This document shows, piece by piece, positions 53,366-62,744 of a DNA stretch of 64,000 nt (the stretch's first letter is position 1; the number at the start of each line of letters is the position of its first letter). A program made the position numbers and the translations under genes. This DNA comes from CAYQQJ01 sp964419935 (GTDB lineage: Bacteria; Pseudomonadota; Gammaproteobacteria; Pseudomonadales; Cellvibrionaceae). The notes beneath the pieces are model-generated. The model did no database searches and was not told the origin of the DNA. It worked only from the letters and a program-made list of their open reading frames with translations. The stretch is from the NCBI GenBank assembly GCA_964419935.1, contig CAYQQJ010000015.1, forward strand, positions 1 through 64,000. Direction: 5' to 3'.

Positions 53366-54277
53366 TTACGGGTAGGCGGCTTTTTTTTCAGATTGCCATT
53401 GCTGCTGGGCAAACAAAATGGCACCTGCTTCGGGCTGGGCCAAGGGTGCAACCATAGCACTGGCAACCGTTGGTTTGAGCCAAGGCTTCAGCAATGGCCC
53501 CAAGCCTCCAAGAATGCAAAGTCGTGGCGGATTGAAGGCCAACAGCTTTTCGCCAAGCGCGCTGATGTAGTCAGCGCCTTCCTGCACGATCGCACAGGCG
53601 ACCTCGTCGCCAGCATGAGCCTGCTGCAAGACAGCCGGAGCAAGTCGACCGTACAGCGCCGAGGGTGCGCCGGTGAGTTTCTCGATGATACCCAAGCCTT
53701 CAGCATCGAGAACTTCGCTGATCGCTCCGCCAAGGGTTGTGCTGGGGCCCAGGTTGTCGAGTGAGAGTAGCACAGCCTGCACAGCTTCCAGGCCCATCCA
53801 GGCACCGCTGCCTTTGTCACCAATGGGAAAACCGTGGCCACCAAACATGGTGCTTCGATCACTCCGGTGAATATAGCCGCAGGATCCGGTACCAGCAATG
53901 ATTACCGCGCCATAGCCGCCACCATGGGCGCCCAAGCAGGCAATATGGAGATCAGTTTCCAGGAACATTTGCCGGAATGGGTGCTGCCAGTTAATCATAT
54001 CCTGATACAGTCCCGGCAGATTCACACCAGCCAGCCCCATACCGGCAACCGTATTGGCGAGGATCGACTCGTCGCGACCCGCATCCCGCACCGCCAGCGT
54101 CGCTGCATCCACAATGGACGTGAGCGTTTGCTGCATCCCATGAAACGGGTTGGCGGGGCCGGACACGCCTGTGCCCAGAATCTGGTTATCGCTGGACACC
54201 AACCGCGCCTTGCACTTGCTGCCGCCGCCGTCGATGCCCAAAAAGAAAAGCTCGTTATCATTTACACGAGTCGTCAT
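53366..54277 (-). CDS. nagK: BadF/BcrA-type N-acetylglucosamine kinase
   Basis: The 303-residue protein belongs to the BadF/BadG/BcrA/BcrD ATPase family within the ASKHA fold, which includes GlcNAc kinases. It has the phosphate motif FLGIDGGGSKCKARL, AVIIAGTGSCGYI, and GDKGSGAWMGLEAVQAVL typical of sugar kinases of this group. It would make GlcNAc-6-phosphate for NagA. Its start faces a 414-base gap with three palindromes. Confidence 0.85.
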   Translation of the reverse strand: MTTRVNDNELFFLGIDGGGSKCKARLVSSDNQILGTGVSGPANPFHGMQQTLTSIVDAATLAVRDAGRDESILANTVAGMGLAGVNLPGLYQDMINWQHPFRQMFLETDLHIACLGAHGGGYGAVIIAGTGSCGYIHRSDRSTMFGGHGFPIGDKGSGAWMGLEAVQAVLLSLDNLGPSTTLGGAISEVLDAEGLGIIEKLTGAPSALYGRLAPAVLQQAHAGDEVACAIVQEGADYISALGEKLLAFNPPRLCILGGLGPLLKPWLKPTVASAMVAPLAQPEAGAILFAQQQWQSEKKAAYP

Positions 54278-54321
54278 AAACCACCTTAATTAGAAACTCT
54301 ATCACTGCCAGCTGACGCAAG

Positions 54322-54333
54322 GTAACCGGTTAC
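54322..54333. promoter_or_regulatory. 12-bp palindrome GTAACCGGTTAC upstream of nagK
   Basis: A perfect palindrome with a central CG lies 45 bases before the nagK start, a shape common for LacI-family operators. It differs from the TGACAACGTTGTCA motif, so it may serve another regulator. Confidence 0.4.
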
Positions 54334-54519
54334 GGAATTCGATGCTGTCCCGGCGAAAACTGCGCATATCATTGAGAATCGCTATGTTAGACGGTGTCGC
54401 CCCTGCAGATGAAGCATCCACAAATTATCCAGAGCTACCGTTTCAGCGATCGGCCATAGGCCCATCCCGGCATCCACCTTGCACTTATGCATCGCCTGTA
54501 CCAGCGTGGCGCATGCGTA

Positions 54520-54548
54520 AAGGTAAACATTTATGACAACGTTGTCAA
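54520..54548 (-). promoter_or_regulatory. Candidate nagK promoter overlapped by NagR-like operator
   Basis: The perfect palindrome TGACAACGTTGTCA spans 54534-54547. On the minus strand an exact TTGACA (54548-54543) overlaps it and TACCTT (54525-54520) follows after 17 bases. A repressor bound here would cover the -35 box and control nagK-nagX. The transcript would have a leader of about 235 bases. The remaining 54278-54691 gap has no gene; it also holds the palindrome TTTTACGTAAAA at 54589-54600. Confidence 0.6.
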
Positions 54549-54691
54549 TCCCTTACCGATTGACCTGAAGGGGTATCGCTTATCGGTCTTTTACGTAAAA
54601 TGGTATCTTTCACACCAAGTGCGTGACATGCCTTCACTTTCAAACGGATATCGCCTTGAACACAACCATTACGCCAGATCCTGCCGGCCAG

Positions 54692-55894
54692 ATGCGCCTG
54701 CAAAACAAGCGCATACTTTTGGGCGTTAGCGGAGGCATTGCCGCCTACAAAAGCGCGGAGCTGATCCGTCGCCTCAAGGACCTTGGAGCAGACGTACGCG
54801 TAGTAATGACGGCGGCAGCACAGGAGTTCATCACCCCCCTCACTCTGCAGGCACTATCGGGAAACAGCGTGCATACGGATTTGCTCGATACCGCCGCGGA
54901 AGCCGCTATGGGTCATATTGAACTGGCCCGCTGGGCGGACCTGATATTAATCGCGCCCGCCACCGCAGATTGCATCGCGCGCCTGGCGCAGGGGCGGGGG
55001 GACGACCTGCTGACAACCCTGTGCCTAGCGACCCGTGCAACACTGGCAATCGCTCCGGCCATGAATCAAGCCATGTGGCACAATCAGGCAACCCAAGACA
55101 ACCTCGCGAGGCTACGCGAACGCAATGTTGTGCAATTTGGCCCCGGAGACGGCGGCCAGGCCTGCGGCGAAACCGGCCTCGGCCGCATGCTGGAGGCGGA
55201 TCAACTGGCGCAGCTATGTGCCGGCGTTTTTGCCACAGGCAGCCTGAGTGGAAAAACCCTGGTCATCACCGCAGGTCCCACCCGTGAAGCGATTGACCCG
55301 GTGCGCTACATCAGCAATCACAGCTCCGGCAAAATGGGCTACGCCCTCGCAGCTGCCGCGGTTGAAGCCGGCGCTCGCACGATTCTCATCAGTGGACCCA
55401 CGGCGCTACCACCCCCGGATCACGTCACGGTGGTACCGGTTACCAGCGCCCGCGATATGCATGACGCTGCCATAACCCATGCCGCCGATTGCAACATTTT
55501 TATTGCAGCCGCCGCCGTTGCCGATTACCGTCCCGCACAGGTTGCCACACAGAAAATCAAGAAGGGCTCGCAGGACACAATGTCTCTGAATCTGGTCAAA
55601 AACGTGGACATTGTGGCCGCTGTCGCACACTTGCAGCCGAAACCTTTCACCGTGGGCTTCGCAGCGGAAACGGAAAACCTGCTTGCGAACGCACAGCGTA
55701 AACTCACCGACAAAGGTCTTGATCTTGTCATCGCCAATGACGTCTCCAATCCCGAGATTGGCTTCAATAGCGACGACAATGCGGTAATACTGGTGGATCG
55801 GAAAGGCAGCGTGACACTGGAGCAACGCGACAAGACACAGCTGGCGCGGGATCTGGTGGCGCACATCGCCACGCTCGTCAACCGACCGAACTGA
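54692..55894 (+). CDS. coaBC: Bifunctional CoaBC (phosphopantothenoylcysteine decarboxylase/synthetase)
   Basis: CoaBC makes 4'-phosphopantothenoyl-cysteine and decarboxylates it in coenzyme A synthesis. The 400-residue protein has the flavoprotein CoaC part (ILLGVSGGIAAYKSAELIRR, the PAMNQAMW motif, a GQACGETGLGRM clamp) and the CoaB part (VITAGPTREAIDPVRYISNH, then SSGKMG). ATG 54692 fits the E. coli start; the frame is open to GTG 54623. Confidence 0.93.
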   Translation: MRLQNKRILLGVSGGIAAYKSAELIRRLKDLGADVRVVMTAAAQEFITPLTLQALSGNSVHTDLLDTAAEAAMGHIELARWADLILIAPATADCIARLAQGRGDDLLTTLCLATRATLAIAPAMNQAMWHNQATQDNLARLRERNVVQFGPGDGGQACGETGLGRMLEADQLAQLCAGVFATGSLSGKTLVITAGPTREAIDPVRYISNHSSGKMGYALAAAAVEAGARTILISGPTALPPPDHVTVVPVTSARDMHDAAITHAADCNIFIAAAAVADYRPAQVATQKIKKGSQDTMSLNLVKNVDIVAAVAHLQPKPFTVGFAAETENLLANAQRKLTDKGLDLVIANDVSNPEIGFNSDDNAVILVDRKGSVTLEQRDKTQLARDLVAHIATLVNRPN

Positions 55895-55965
55895 CGAGCA
55901 CGCAGTGACGCTCAACGCAAACGACCGCAAGACACCATAACAACATCAGCGAGCAGGAACGCCCA

Positions 55966-58470
55966 GTGGAATCAAAGTCCCGGAAGTCCAATGACCAACG
56001 TCGGCAAAATCAATCTCGCGTCCGCGCGCGGCAACAATTTGCGCGACCAACCATACTCCTGGTGATTCTTGCATTGTCCCTGAACATTGGCCTGGCGTAT
56101 TGGGGCCATCAGACCTGGATCGAAGAGAGCCGCGCGCTGCAGCTCAAAACCATCAGCCGCACTCACGCCCAGGCGGCGGCAGACAGCGTGTCCGTCGCGC
56201 TGCACAAACTCCAGAAACGTCTCGACCTGGCAGCACAGTCCGCCGATGTCGCGGTGATTCTGGATAAACAAAATCCAGAGGCGATGTCCACCCTCGAACA
56301 GCGACTGCAACGGCGTTTCGAAGCCGCTGTCGGCCTGCGCGTATTACTGCCCAATCCGGCGAAGCACTGGCCAGAAGGCGCCACCGCGCTGAGCTTTGCC
56401 GAACTCGATATGGTCGCGCGCGCGGAAAAGCGTCAAGCGGTGTTTCCCGAAGCAGCCAAACGGGACGAGCAATGGATAGTCGATCTGGTGTCTCCGGTTC
56501 CGGCGGATGCCAGCATGCCGGTCACCGGCACACTCCTGCTGACACTGCAACTCAATGTACTGCAACCGGCATTGGTAGACGATCGCCAGGAGCTGGGCCG
56601 CGTTGAACTGCTGCAGAGCTTTGGCCAAGGCAAGGCCACAACCTTGCTCACCAGCGGCAACGGCGAAGCGGGGGAGCCGCAGACAGCAGCCATTGACAAC
56701 AGCTATTGGCAGATCCGCTTTACGCCCTCCAGTCGCCTGTGGCATGCCACTGACGTTAACCTGTTGTTGCCCATTGCGCTGCTGCTCGTCACCACTCTCG
56801 CCAGTGTTACTCTCGCTATCTGGCTGGGCCGTTTATTGAACCGAAGCCAGTTATCGAAGGCATCACCAGTCAAGGAACCGCAACGGACGCGAACCCAGAC
56901 TCGGGTAAGGAACAGCTCTGCCGAAGCCGCTGAAAGTGACGAGGCTGATGACATTCTGGATATCGAGATTGCCGATGAAGATGAAGCCTTGCTCGGTCTG
57001 GATGAGGTTCGCTCACGCCCCGCAACACCCGATTCCGATCACTCCGGCACCGCGACCCCCAGCACTCCAGCCGGCGCTTCGGCCGGACGAAGTGATGTGC
57101 CTGAAGTTATTTTCCGTGCCTATGATATTCGCGGGCTGGCAGAAACCGAGATTACCCCCGCCCTCGCGCGCCAGATAGGCCAGGCACTTGGCAGCGAAGC
57201 CCTGGGCCATCGTCAAAATGCGCTGGTCGTTGCGCAGGATGCCCGCACCCACAGCCCCGTGCTGGCAGAACATCTGGTCAAGGGCATACTGAGCACCGGT
57301 TGCCACGTCATCAATATCGGCACCGTACCGACACCCCTCATGTACTTTGCCACCGAAACTCTGAATCAGACCCAGAGTGGCGTGATGGTCACCGCCAGCC
57401 ATAACGCCGCCGAATATAACGGTTTCAAGGTGGTCATGGTTGGAAAATCCCGCTCCGCAGACGATATCCAGAATGTTCGAAAGCGCATTATGGACAATGA
57501 CTTCTATAGCGGTAGCGGGGGCGAAGAACACCTCGACATAGTGCCTCAGTACATCGATACCATTTTTTCGGACGTGGCCCTCGCCGGCGATATGCACGTT
57601 GTATTGGACGCGGGCAATGGCGTCACCGGGGCTGTTGCGCCGCGCCTGTTCGAAGAACTCGGCTGCCAGGTTACCTCTCTCTATTGCGATCTCGACGGCC
57701 GCTTCCCCAACCACGAACCGGATCCTTCCATTGCCGCCAATCTGCAGCACCTTATTGCCCGGGTGCAGCAGGAAAAGGCCGACGTGGGTATTGCATTCGA
57801 CGGTGATGGGGACCGGTTGACTGTGGTTACGCCCACCGGGGAGATCATTTGGTCCGACCGCCTGCTCATGCTGTTCGCCAAGGATATCCTGGCGCGCAAT
57901 CCCGGCGCTGACGTGGTGTTTGACATCAAGAGCACCCGCCAGCTGGGCAGTGCCATCAGCCGGTTTGGCGGCCGGCCGATCATGTGGAAAACCGGCCACG
58001 CGCCCATGCGCGCCAAGATACTGGAAACCGGTGCGCTGCTCGGCGGCGAGTTTTCTGGCCATGTATTTATCAAGGATCGCTGGTACGGCTTTGACGACGG
58101 CATTTATGCCGCTGCCCGCCTGATTGAGGTGATGAGTCTGCGCGGCGAAGACTTGGACACTATCTTTGCGGAATTCCCGCCGACGCTGATCACCCCGGAA
58201 ATTCGACTAGCCGTTGCAGAAGATAAAAAGTTCGCTATAGTTCGCAGGCTGATTGAGAGCGGGGACTTCGACGGCGCAGAGCTGACGACCCTGGATGGCC
58301 TGCGCGCGGACTTCCCCTTCGGCTGGGGCCTGATACGCGCGTCCAACACCTCGGCCAATCTGACCCTGCGGTTCGAAGCGGACGACGAGCAATCACTGCA
58401 GCGAATTATCGATCTCTTTGCACGAGAACTGCAGAGAATTGACACTGGATTACAACTGACACTGCCCTGA
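55966..58470 (+). CDS. algC: Phosphomannomutase/phosphoglucomutase AlgC with membrane domain
   Basis: The 834-residue protein fuses an N-terminal region to a phosphohexomutase. Residues about 27-48 and 265-287 are membrane helices that bracket a periplasmic-looking domain, and an acidic linker (about 300-375) follows. The mutase part has the phosphoserine loop TASHN (Ser478), the Mg-binding DGDGDR (612-617) and the sugar loop GGEFSGH (about 693). AlgC interconverts mannose- or glucose-1- and -6-phosphates for exopolysaccharide and LPS precursors. GTG 55966 follows AGGA. No dut gene precedes it, unlike Pseudomonas. Confidence 0.92.
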   Translation: MESKSRKSNDQRRQNQSRVRARQQFARPTILLVILALSLNIGLAYWGHQTWIEESRALQLKTISRTHAQAAADSVSVALHKLQKRLDLAAQSADVAVILDKQNPEAMSTLEQRLQRRFEAAVGLRVLLPNPAKHWPEGATALSFAELDMVARAEKRQAVFPEAAKRDEQWIVDLVSPVPADASMPVTGTLLLTLQLNVLQPALVDDRQELGRVELLQSFGQGKATTLLTSGNGEAGEPQTAAIDNSYWQIRFTPSSRLWHATDVNLLLPIALLLVTTLASVTLAIWLGRLLNRSQLSKASPVKEPQRTRTQTRVRNSSAEAAESDEADDILDIEIADEDEALLGLDEVRSRPATPDSDHSGTATPSTPAGASAGRSDVPEVIFRAYDIRGLAETEITPALARQIGQALGSEALGHRQNALVVAQDARTHSPVLAEHLVKGILSTGCHVINIGTVPTPLMYFATETLNQTQSGVMVTASHNAAEYNGFKVVMVGKSRSADDIQNVRKRIMDNDFYSGSGGEEHLDIVPQYIDTIFSDVALAGDMHVVLDAGNGVTGAVAPRLFEELGCQVTSLYCDLDGRFPNHEPDPSIAANLQHLIARVQQEKADVGIAFDGDGDRLTVVTPTGEIIWSDRLLMLFAKDILARNPGADVVFDIKSTRQLGSAISRFGGRPIMWKTGHAPMRAKILETGALLGGEFSGHVFIKDRWYGFDDGIYAAARLIEVMSLRGEDLDTIFAEFPPTLITPEIRLAVAEDKKFAIVRRLIESGDFDGAELTTLDGLRADFPFGWGLIRASNTSANLTLRFEADDEQSLQRIIDLFARELQRIDTGLQLTLP

Positions 58471-58524
58471 CGGCCATTTCGCCAGTGCCAACGCGCACGG
58501 CATACCCACGGAAAAGGTTCTACC

Positions 58525-59433
58525 ATGTCTTATGCCCAAACCGATGCCATGCAAATCGCGCAGGTGCTGACCGAGGCACTGCCGTATATTCAGCACTTCA
58601 CTGACAAAACCATCGTCGTCAAATTCGGCGGCAACGCGATGATCGACGAAGCCTTGCAAAACAGCTTTGCCCGGGATGTCGTGCTGATGAAATCCGTCGG
58701 CATGAATCCGATTGTGGTTCACGGTGGCGGACCCCAAATCGGCGAGCTTCTGAAAAAACTCAACATCCAATCGAGTTTCGTCGACGGCATGCGCGTCACC
58801 GACAGCGCGACCATGGATGTCGTGGAGATGGTTCTCGGCGGCACCGTTAACAAGCAGATTGTCAGCCTGATCAATCGCAACGGCGGTCAGGCAATAGGCG
58901 TAACCGGCAAGGATGGAAAGCTGATTCAGGCACGCAAGCTGACCTACAGCCGCAAGTCACCAGAACTGCGTGCCACGGAAATCATTGATATTGGCCACGT
59001 CGGTGAAGTCAAATCAATCAACCGCAAAGTTATCGACCTGCTGGTACAAAGTGATTTTATTCCGGTAATTGCACCCATCGGTGTCGGAGAAGACGGTTCC
59101 TCTTACAACATCAATGCGGATCTGGTTGCCGGCAAGGTGGCCGAAGTGCTTCAGGCAGAAAAGCTGATGCTGTTGACTAATGTCGCCGGCCTGCAAGATA
59201 AACAGGGTCAGATACTGACTGGCCTCACCACCACGCGCGTCGATGAATTGATTGAAGATGGCACTATCTACGGCGGTATGCTGCCGAAAATCCAGTGCGC
59301 ACTGGATGCCGTCAAAGGCGGTGTCGCCAGCGCCCACATTATTGATGGTCGCGTGCCTCACGCGGTGTTGCTGGAGATATTTACCGATGCCGGCGTCGGC
59401 ACCCTGATTACCAACAATCGCAGCAGCTTATAG
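58525..59433 (+). CDS. argB: N-acetylglutamate kinase ArgB
   Basis: ArgB phosphorylates N-acetylglutamate, the second step of arginine synthesis. The 302-residue protein has the family motifs IVVKFGGNAM, VVHGGGPQIGELLKKL, the VVEMVLGGTVNKQIVSLIN segment and GGMLPKIQCALDAVKGGVAS. The extended N-terminal helix (residues 1-25) is typical of the arginine-inhibited hexameric type. It follows algC, as in Pseudomonas. Confidence 0.95.
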   Translation: MSYAQTDAMQIAQVLTEALPYIQHFTDKTIVVKFGGNAMIDEALQNSFARDVVLMKSVGMNPIVVHGGGPQIGELLKKLNIQSSFVDGMRVTDSATMDVVEMVLGGTVNKQIVSLINRNGGQAIGVTGKDGKLIQARKLTYSRKSPELRATEIIDIGHVGEVKSINRKVIDLLVQSDFIPVIAPIGVGEDGSSYNINADLVAGKVAEVLQAEKLMLLTNVAGLQDKQGQILTGLTTTRVDELIEDGTIYGGMLPKIQCALDAVKGGVASAHIIDGRVPHAVLLEIFTDAGVGTLITNNRSSL

Positions 59434-59538
59434 CAGCTATATACGTCCGCCCATGTTGAAGCTAGCGCCATATACCGCTAGCATAAGCTTCACCAGCACC
59501 GGCCTTTTTGCGCAACCACAGGAAAGATTTGGATCTGT

Positions 59539-60144
59539 ATGAACATCGACAATAACAAGCGGCCTCGCCGACAACAGATTCTGGAGGCGCTGGCGCATAT
59601 GCTGGAAGCCAGCCCCGGCGCTCGCATCACCACAGCGGCGCTGGCCAAACAGGTGGGTGTTTCCGAGGCCGCGCTTTACCGTCACTTTCCCAGTAAATCC
59701 AAAATGCTGGAAGGGCTGATCGAATTTGTCGAGGAAACGCTGTTCACCCGCGTCGCATTGATTGCCGCCGAAGACAACCTTGCTGCCCACCAGAAGTGTG
59801 AACGAATCCTGCAGCTACTGCTCGGTTTTGCCGAGCGCAATCCCGGCATCACCCGCATTCTCACTGGCGACGCCCTGGCGGGGGAAACCGAGCGACTGCG
59901 CAGGCGCGTGGCGCAATTGTTTGACCGGCTGGAAACGCAAATGAAACAGATATTGCGGGAAGCGGAATTGCGGGAAGGCCTGCATTTTGGCTTGCCGATC
60001 AATGCCACTGTCGGCTTGTGGATGGCCACGGCGGAAGGCCGCATCGCGCAGTTTGTTCGCAGCGAGTTCTCGCGCTCACCCAGCGAAGGCTGGCAGGAGC
60101 AATGGCCGTTTCTTTCTGAGGGGTTCTTGGTACAACCGGCGTGA
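59539..60144 (+). CDS. slmA: Nucleoid occlusion factor SlmA
   Basis: SlmA binds specific chromosomal sites and blocks FtsZ assembly over the nucleoid. The 201-residue TetR-fold protein has RRQQILEALAHMLEASPGAR, then the helix-turn-helix ITTAALAKQVGVSEAALYRH with FPSKSKMLEGLIEFVE, and ends in the family wording WQEQWPFLSEG. The position near coaBC-argB-pyrE is conserved in gammaproteobacteria. Confidence 0.93.
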   Translation: MNIDNNKRPRRQQILEALAHMLEASPGARITTAALAKQVGVSEAALYRHFPSKSKMLEGLIEFVEETLFTRVALIAAEDNLAAHQKCERILQLLLGFAERNPGITRILTGDALAGETERLRRRVAQLFDRLETQMKQILREAELREGLHFGLPINATVGLWMATAEGRIAQFVRSEFSRSPSEGWQEQWPFLSEGFLVQPA

Positions 60145-60216
60145 CGACAACACAGTCAATCCATGCCGCCCGGTTCGCCACCTTTGCTTGCACAACCCCT
60201 TGAGCTCTTCAAGCTT

Positions 60217-60870
60217 TTAGGGCGAGCGGAAACGCGCAGATCCCTTTTCGTAGGTTTCCAGATCCTGGTCAAACCGCGCTGCCACATCCTCCAACTCCTT
60301 CAACCGCACCTCAAGCAACTCCTCCGCCGCCGTTAATTCCGCACGGGTATCGGAAAGCTTCTGCAACAAAACATCCGGCACCTGGCGACCAGCGCGTTCA
60401 ACATCAGCGGCCTGGCTGCGCAAGCTGACCAGTTGTGCCTCAAACCCGGTGATGTTGCCTCTGAGAATGGCGATATTGGTATCAAGGTTGGCGAGCTTGC
60501 GCTCCTTGGCCCTTTCGATATCCGCCAATGAACTGTAGCGCCGATCCAGGCGTTGAAAATCTTCGCGCAACTTCAATAAGGCTTGTTTCGCCGCCAAGTC
60601 TTCGGCATCGGGAGCTGGCGGTACGGTTTTCAACACTTCGCCGGAAAGGCTGACGATCTCGTAGCCCTTTTGGGCGTACTGGGGAGGAATACGATCATCG
60701 AGCACGGAAATACCCTGCTCGTTAAGGTAACGATAGTAAACCTGCTGTTCAGCTGAGGCCGGCACCGCAGCCAATGCGACCACAAGTGCCATGAGCAGGC
60801 TCGTGACATGGGCCAAACCAAACTGCGGGCCCGGCATGCGCGCGCGGGAGAACCGTAAATTGAAAAACAT
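60217..60870 (-). CDS. Exported DUF4124-like coiled-coil protein
   Basis: The 217-residue product has a signal peptide (MALVVALAAVPASA, then EQQ) and a short DUF4124-like domain (VYYRYLNEQGISVLDDRIPP, QYAQKGYEIV). A long coiled coil follows (residues about 85-205). It is probably periplasmic; its function is unknown. It starts two bases after the pyrE stop, so the two are likely cotranscribed. Confidence 0.75.
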   Translation of the reverse strand: MFFNLRFSRARMPGPQFGLAHVTSLLMALVVALAAVPASAEQQVYYRYLNEQGISVLDDRIPPQYAQKGYEIVSLSGEVLKTVPPAPDAEDLAAKQALLKLREDFQRLDRRYSSLADIERAKERKLANLDTNIAILRGNITGFEAQLVSLRSQAADVERAGRQVPDVLLQKLSDTRAELTAAEELLEVRLKELEDVAARFDQDLETYEKGSARFRSP

Positions 60871-60872
60871 TG

Positions 60873-61514
60873 CTATACACCGTAATTTGCCCGATAGGTA
60901 TCTATGCGTGCCAAAGTGTCACTGGTGTTACCGCTGGCTGCGAGATAATCCATGATATGGCTGAGGCTAATGATACTCACCACGGGCACGCCGGTACTGC
61001 GTTCCAGTTCCTGAATTGCCGATAATTCTCCCTGACCTTTTTCCTCGCGATTCAGTCCTATGAGTATAGCGGCTGGCTGCGCACCTGCCTGTTCAATGAG
61101 GCCAAGCACTTCTCGAATGGCAGTACCCGCGGTGATAACGTCATCAACAATCGCAATGCGGCCTTTCAGCGGTGCCCCCACAAGGCTGCCACCTTCGCCG
61201 TGACTTTTAGCCTCTTTGCGATTGAAGCAGTAAGGCACGTCCCGCTGGTGGTGATCCGCCAGAGCCACCGCGGTGGTCGTCGCCAGCGGAATGCCCTTAT
61301 AAGCGGGGCCGAACACCATATCGAAATCAATGCCGGCCGCCATCAACGCCTGGGCGTAAAAGCGCCCGAGCTTTGCCAGGGCACTACCGGTTTGAAACTG
61401 GCCGGCATTGAAGAAGTAGGGGCTGATGCGGCCGGATTTGAGTTTGAATTCACCAAAACGAAGGGCTTGGCATTCGATGGCTAAGGCAATGAATTCGGAC
61501 TGATAAGCATGCAT
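60873..61514 (-). CDS. pyrE: Orotate phosphoribosyltransferase PyrE
   Basis: PyrE forms orotidine-5'-phosphate from orotate and PRPP in pyrimidine synthesis. The 213-residue protein has the family opening LRFGEFKLKSGRISPYFFNA, the FGPAYKGIPLATTTAVAL loop and the PRPP motif IAIVDDVITAGTAI. Upstream, between pyrE and crc, the 12-base unit AGAATTACAGA/AGAATTACAAA is tandemly repeated once (61535-61556). Confidence 0.96.
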   Translation of the reverse strand: MHAYQSEFIALAIECQALRFGEFKLKSGRISPYFFNAGQFQTGSALAKLGRFYAQALMAAGIDFDMVFGPAYKGIPLATTTAVALADHHQRDVPYCFNRKEAKSHGEGGSLVGAPLKGRIAIVDDVITAGTAIREVLGLIEQAGAQPAAILIGLNREEKGQGELSAIQELERSTGVPVVSIISLSHIMDYLAASGNTSDTLARIDTYRANYGV

Positions 61515-61711
61515 GAATAGGGGTTAACCTCTGAAGAATTACAGAAGAATTACAAAAGATTGACGCGTTAACGCGCTGGAACCGTTTTGCCGAAAACTTG
61601 ACGCAGGATGAATTTGCGATTTTTAACAAAAACTATGTGCAAAATCAGCTGTCTGCTAACAAATAGCAGCGAATATAAGTATCATACACAGTCCGCAATT
61701 AAGGGGCCAAC

Positions 61712-62485
61712 ATGCGAATAATCAGTCTCAGTGTCGATGGAATCCACCAAGCTGCTCAGCGCGGGCTTTATGACTGGATTGCCAATCAAGACGCCGATGT
61801 GGTCTGTCTACAGGATCTACGTGCCCTGGAGTACGAGCTGGATCACGAGACGTTTCATCCGGAAGGCTACTTCGCCTACTTTTTCGATTCCGGCGTCAAG
61901 CACTACAACGGTGTTGCCATCTACACCCGCCATCAGCCCAAGGCACTCATCTATGGCCTGGGTTTCGCCAGCGGCGTGGATATGGAAGGCCGTTACCTGC
62001 AGATCGACTACGAGCGCTACAGCATTGGCTCGTTGCTCGCTCCGTCTGCCGTTTCCGAAGCCGAGTCCCAGGAAGTCAAAATCAAATTCTTTGAAGACTT
62101 TCAGGCCTTGTTGCACAAAATCACCCGCAAACGACGGGACTACATCTTTTGTGGTAACTGGGGCATGGCCCACAACCGCATTGATGTCGAAAACTGGCAG
62201 AACAACACGGACAAATCCGGCTTCCTGCCCCACGAACAGCAGTGGATGAACCAGCTGTTTCGCCAGCTCGGCTACACCGACGCCTTCCGTCACGCCATAT
62301 CCGACAGCGATGAATACACCTGGTGGCCCTCCGGCACCGTCGGCGAAGGTGACGGCTGGCGCACCGATTATCAGGTTGTGTCCAACTCCATCCGCAACCA
62401 GATAGAGTACGGCGCCATCTACAAAAACCAGCTGTTCTCCAGCCACCTCCCGGTTATCATGGATTATGATATTGAGGAGTTGTAA
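61712..62485 (+). CDS. crc: Catabolite repression control protein Crc
   Basis: Crc works with Hfq to repress translation of catabolic mRNAs in pseudomonads. The 257-residue protein has the exonuclease III fold but not its active site: the usual glutamate is replaced in VVCLQDLR (Asp35), the metal/nucleophile site reads FCGNWGMAHNRID, and the last motif is SSHLPVIMDYD. This matches Crc rather than a true nuclease. Its place divergent from pyrE is as in Pseudomonas. Confidence 0.9.
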   Translation: MRIISLSVDGIHQAAQRGLYDWIANQDADVVCLQDLRALEYELDHETFHPEGYFAYFFDSGVKHYNGVAIYTRHQPKALIYGLGFASGVDMEGRYLQIDYERYSIGSLLAPSAVSEAESQEVKIKFFEDFQALLHKITRKRRDYIFCGNWGMAHNRIDVENWQNNTDKSGFLPHEQQWMNQLFRQLGYTDAFRHAISDSDEYTWWPSGTVGEGDGWRTDYQVVSNSIRNQIEYGAIYKNQLFSSHLPVIMDYDIEEL

Positions 62486-62487
62486 GA

Positions 62488-62744
62488 GAGCGGCAAGCCA
62501 CAAGCCGTAAGCTGCAAGAAAAGGGAAAAGGGAAAAGGGAAAAGGGAAAAGTATGGCGTAGGGCGAAAAAGCGTCAAGCGCCTTCCGCCGCTGTAGGGTG
62601 GGCACTGCCCACCCCCCCCAAACGAAACTAACGACCCAAACCCCATCGAACGTCTTCCCCTTGAAGCTGCGGTTTTACTTTTCCCTTTTCCCTATCTTTC
62701 AACTTGTCGCTTGCAGCTTGTGGCTTGCAGCTTTCGCCTTTCCC
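62488..62744. repeat. Composite heptamer repeat, copy 4
   Basis: The unit begins right after the crc stop with CAAGCCACAAGCCGTAAGC, has four GGGAAAA copies (62519-62551) and the core TAGGGCGAAAAAGCGTCAAG, then CGCCTTCCGC (62559-62588). A GTGGGCACTGCCCAC hairpin (62597-62611), a poly-C tract, and inverted CTTTTCCC and GCTTGCAGCTTG segments follow, up to the rph stop codon. It thus fills the whole convergent crc-rph gap. Confidence 0.85.

Noticed and set aside
61712..62485. Exodeoxyribonuclease III call for this gene
   Set aside because: The catalytic glutamate and the Asp/Asn pair are replaced; sequence and synteny fit Crc.
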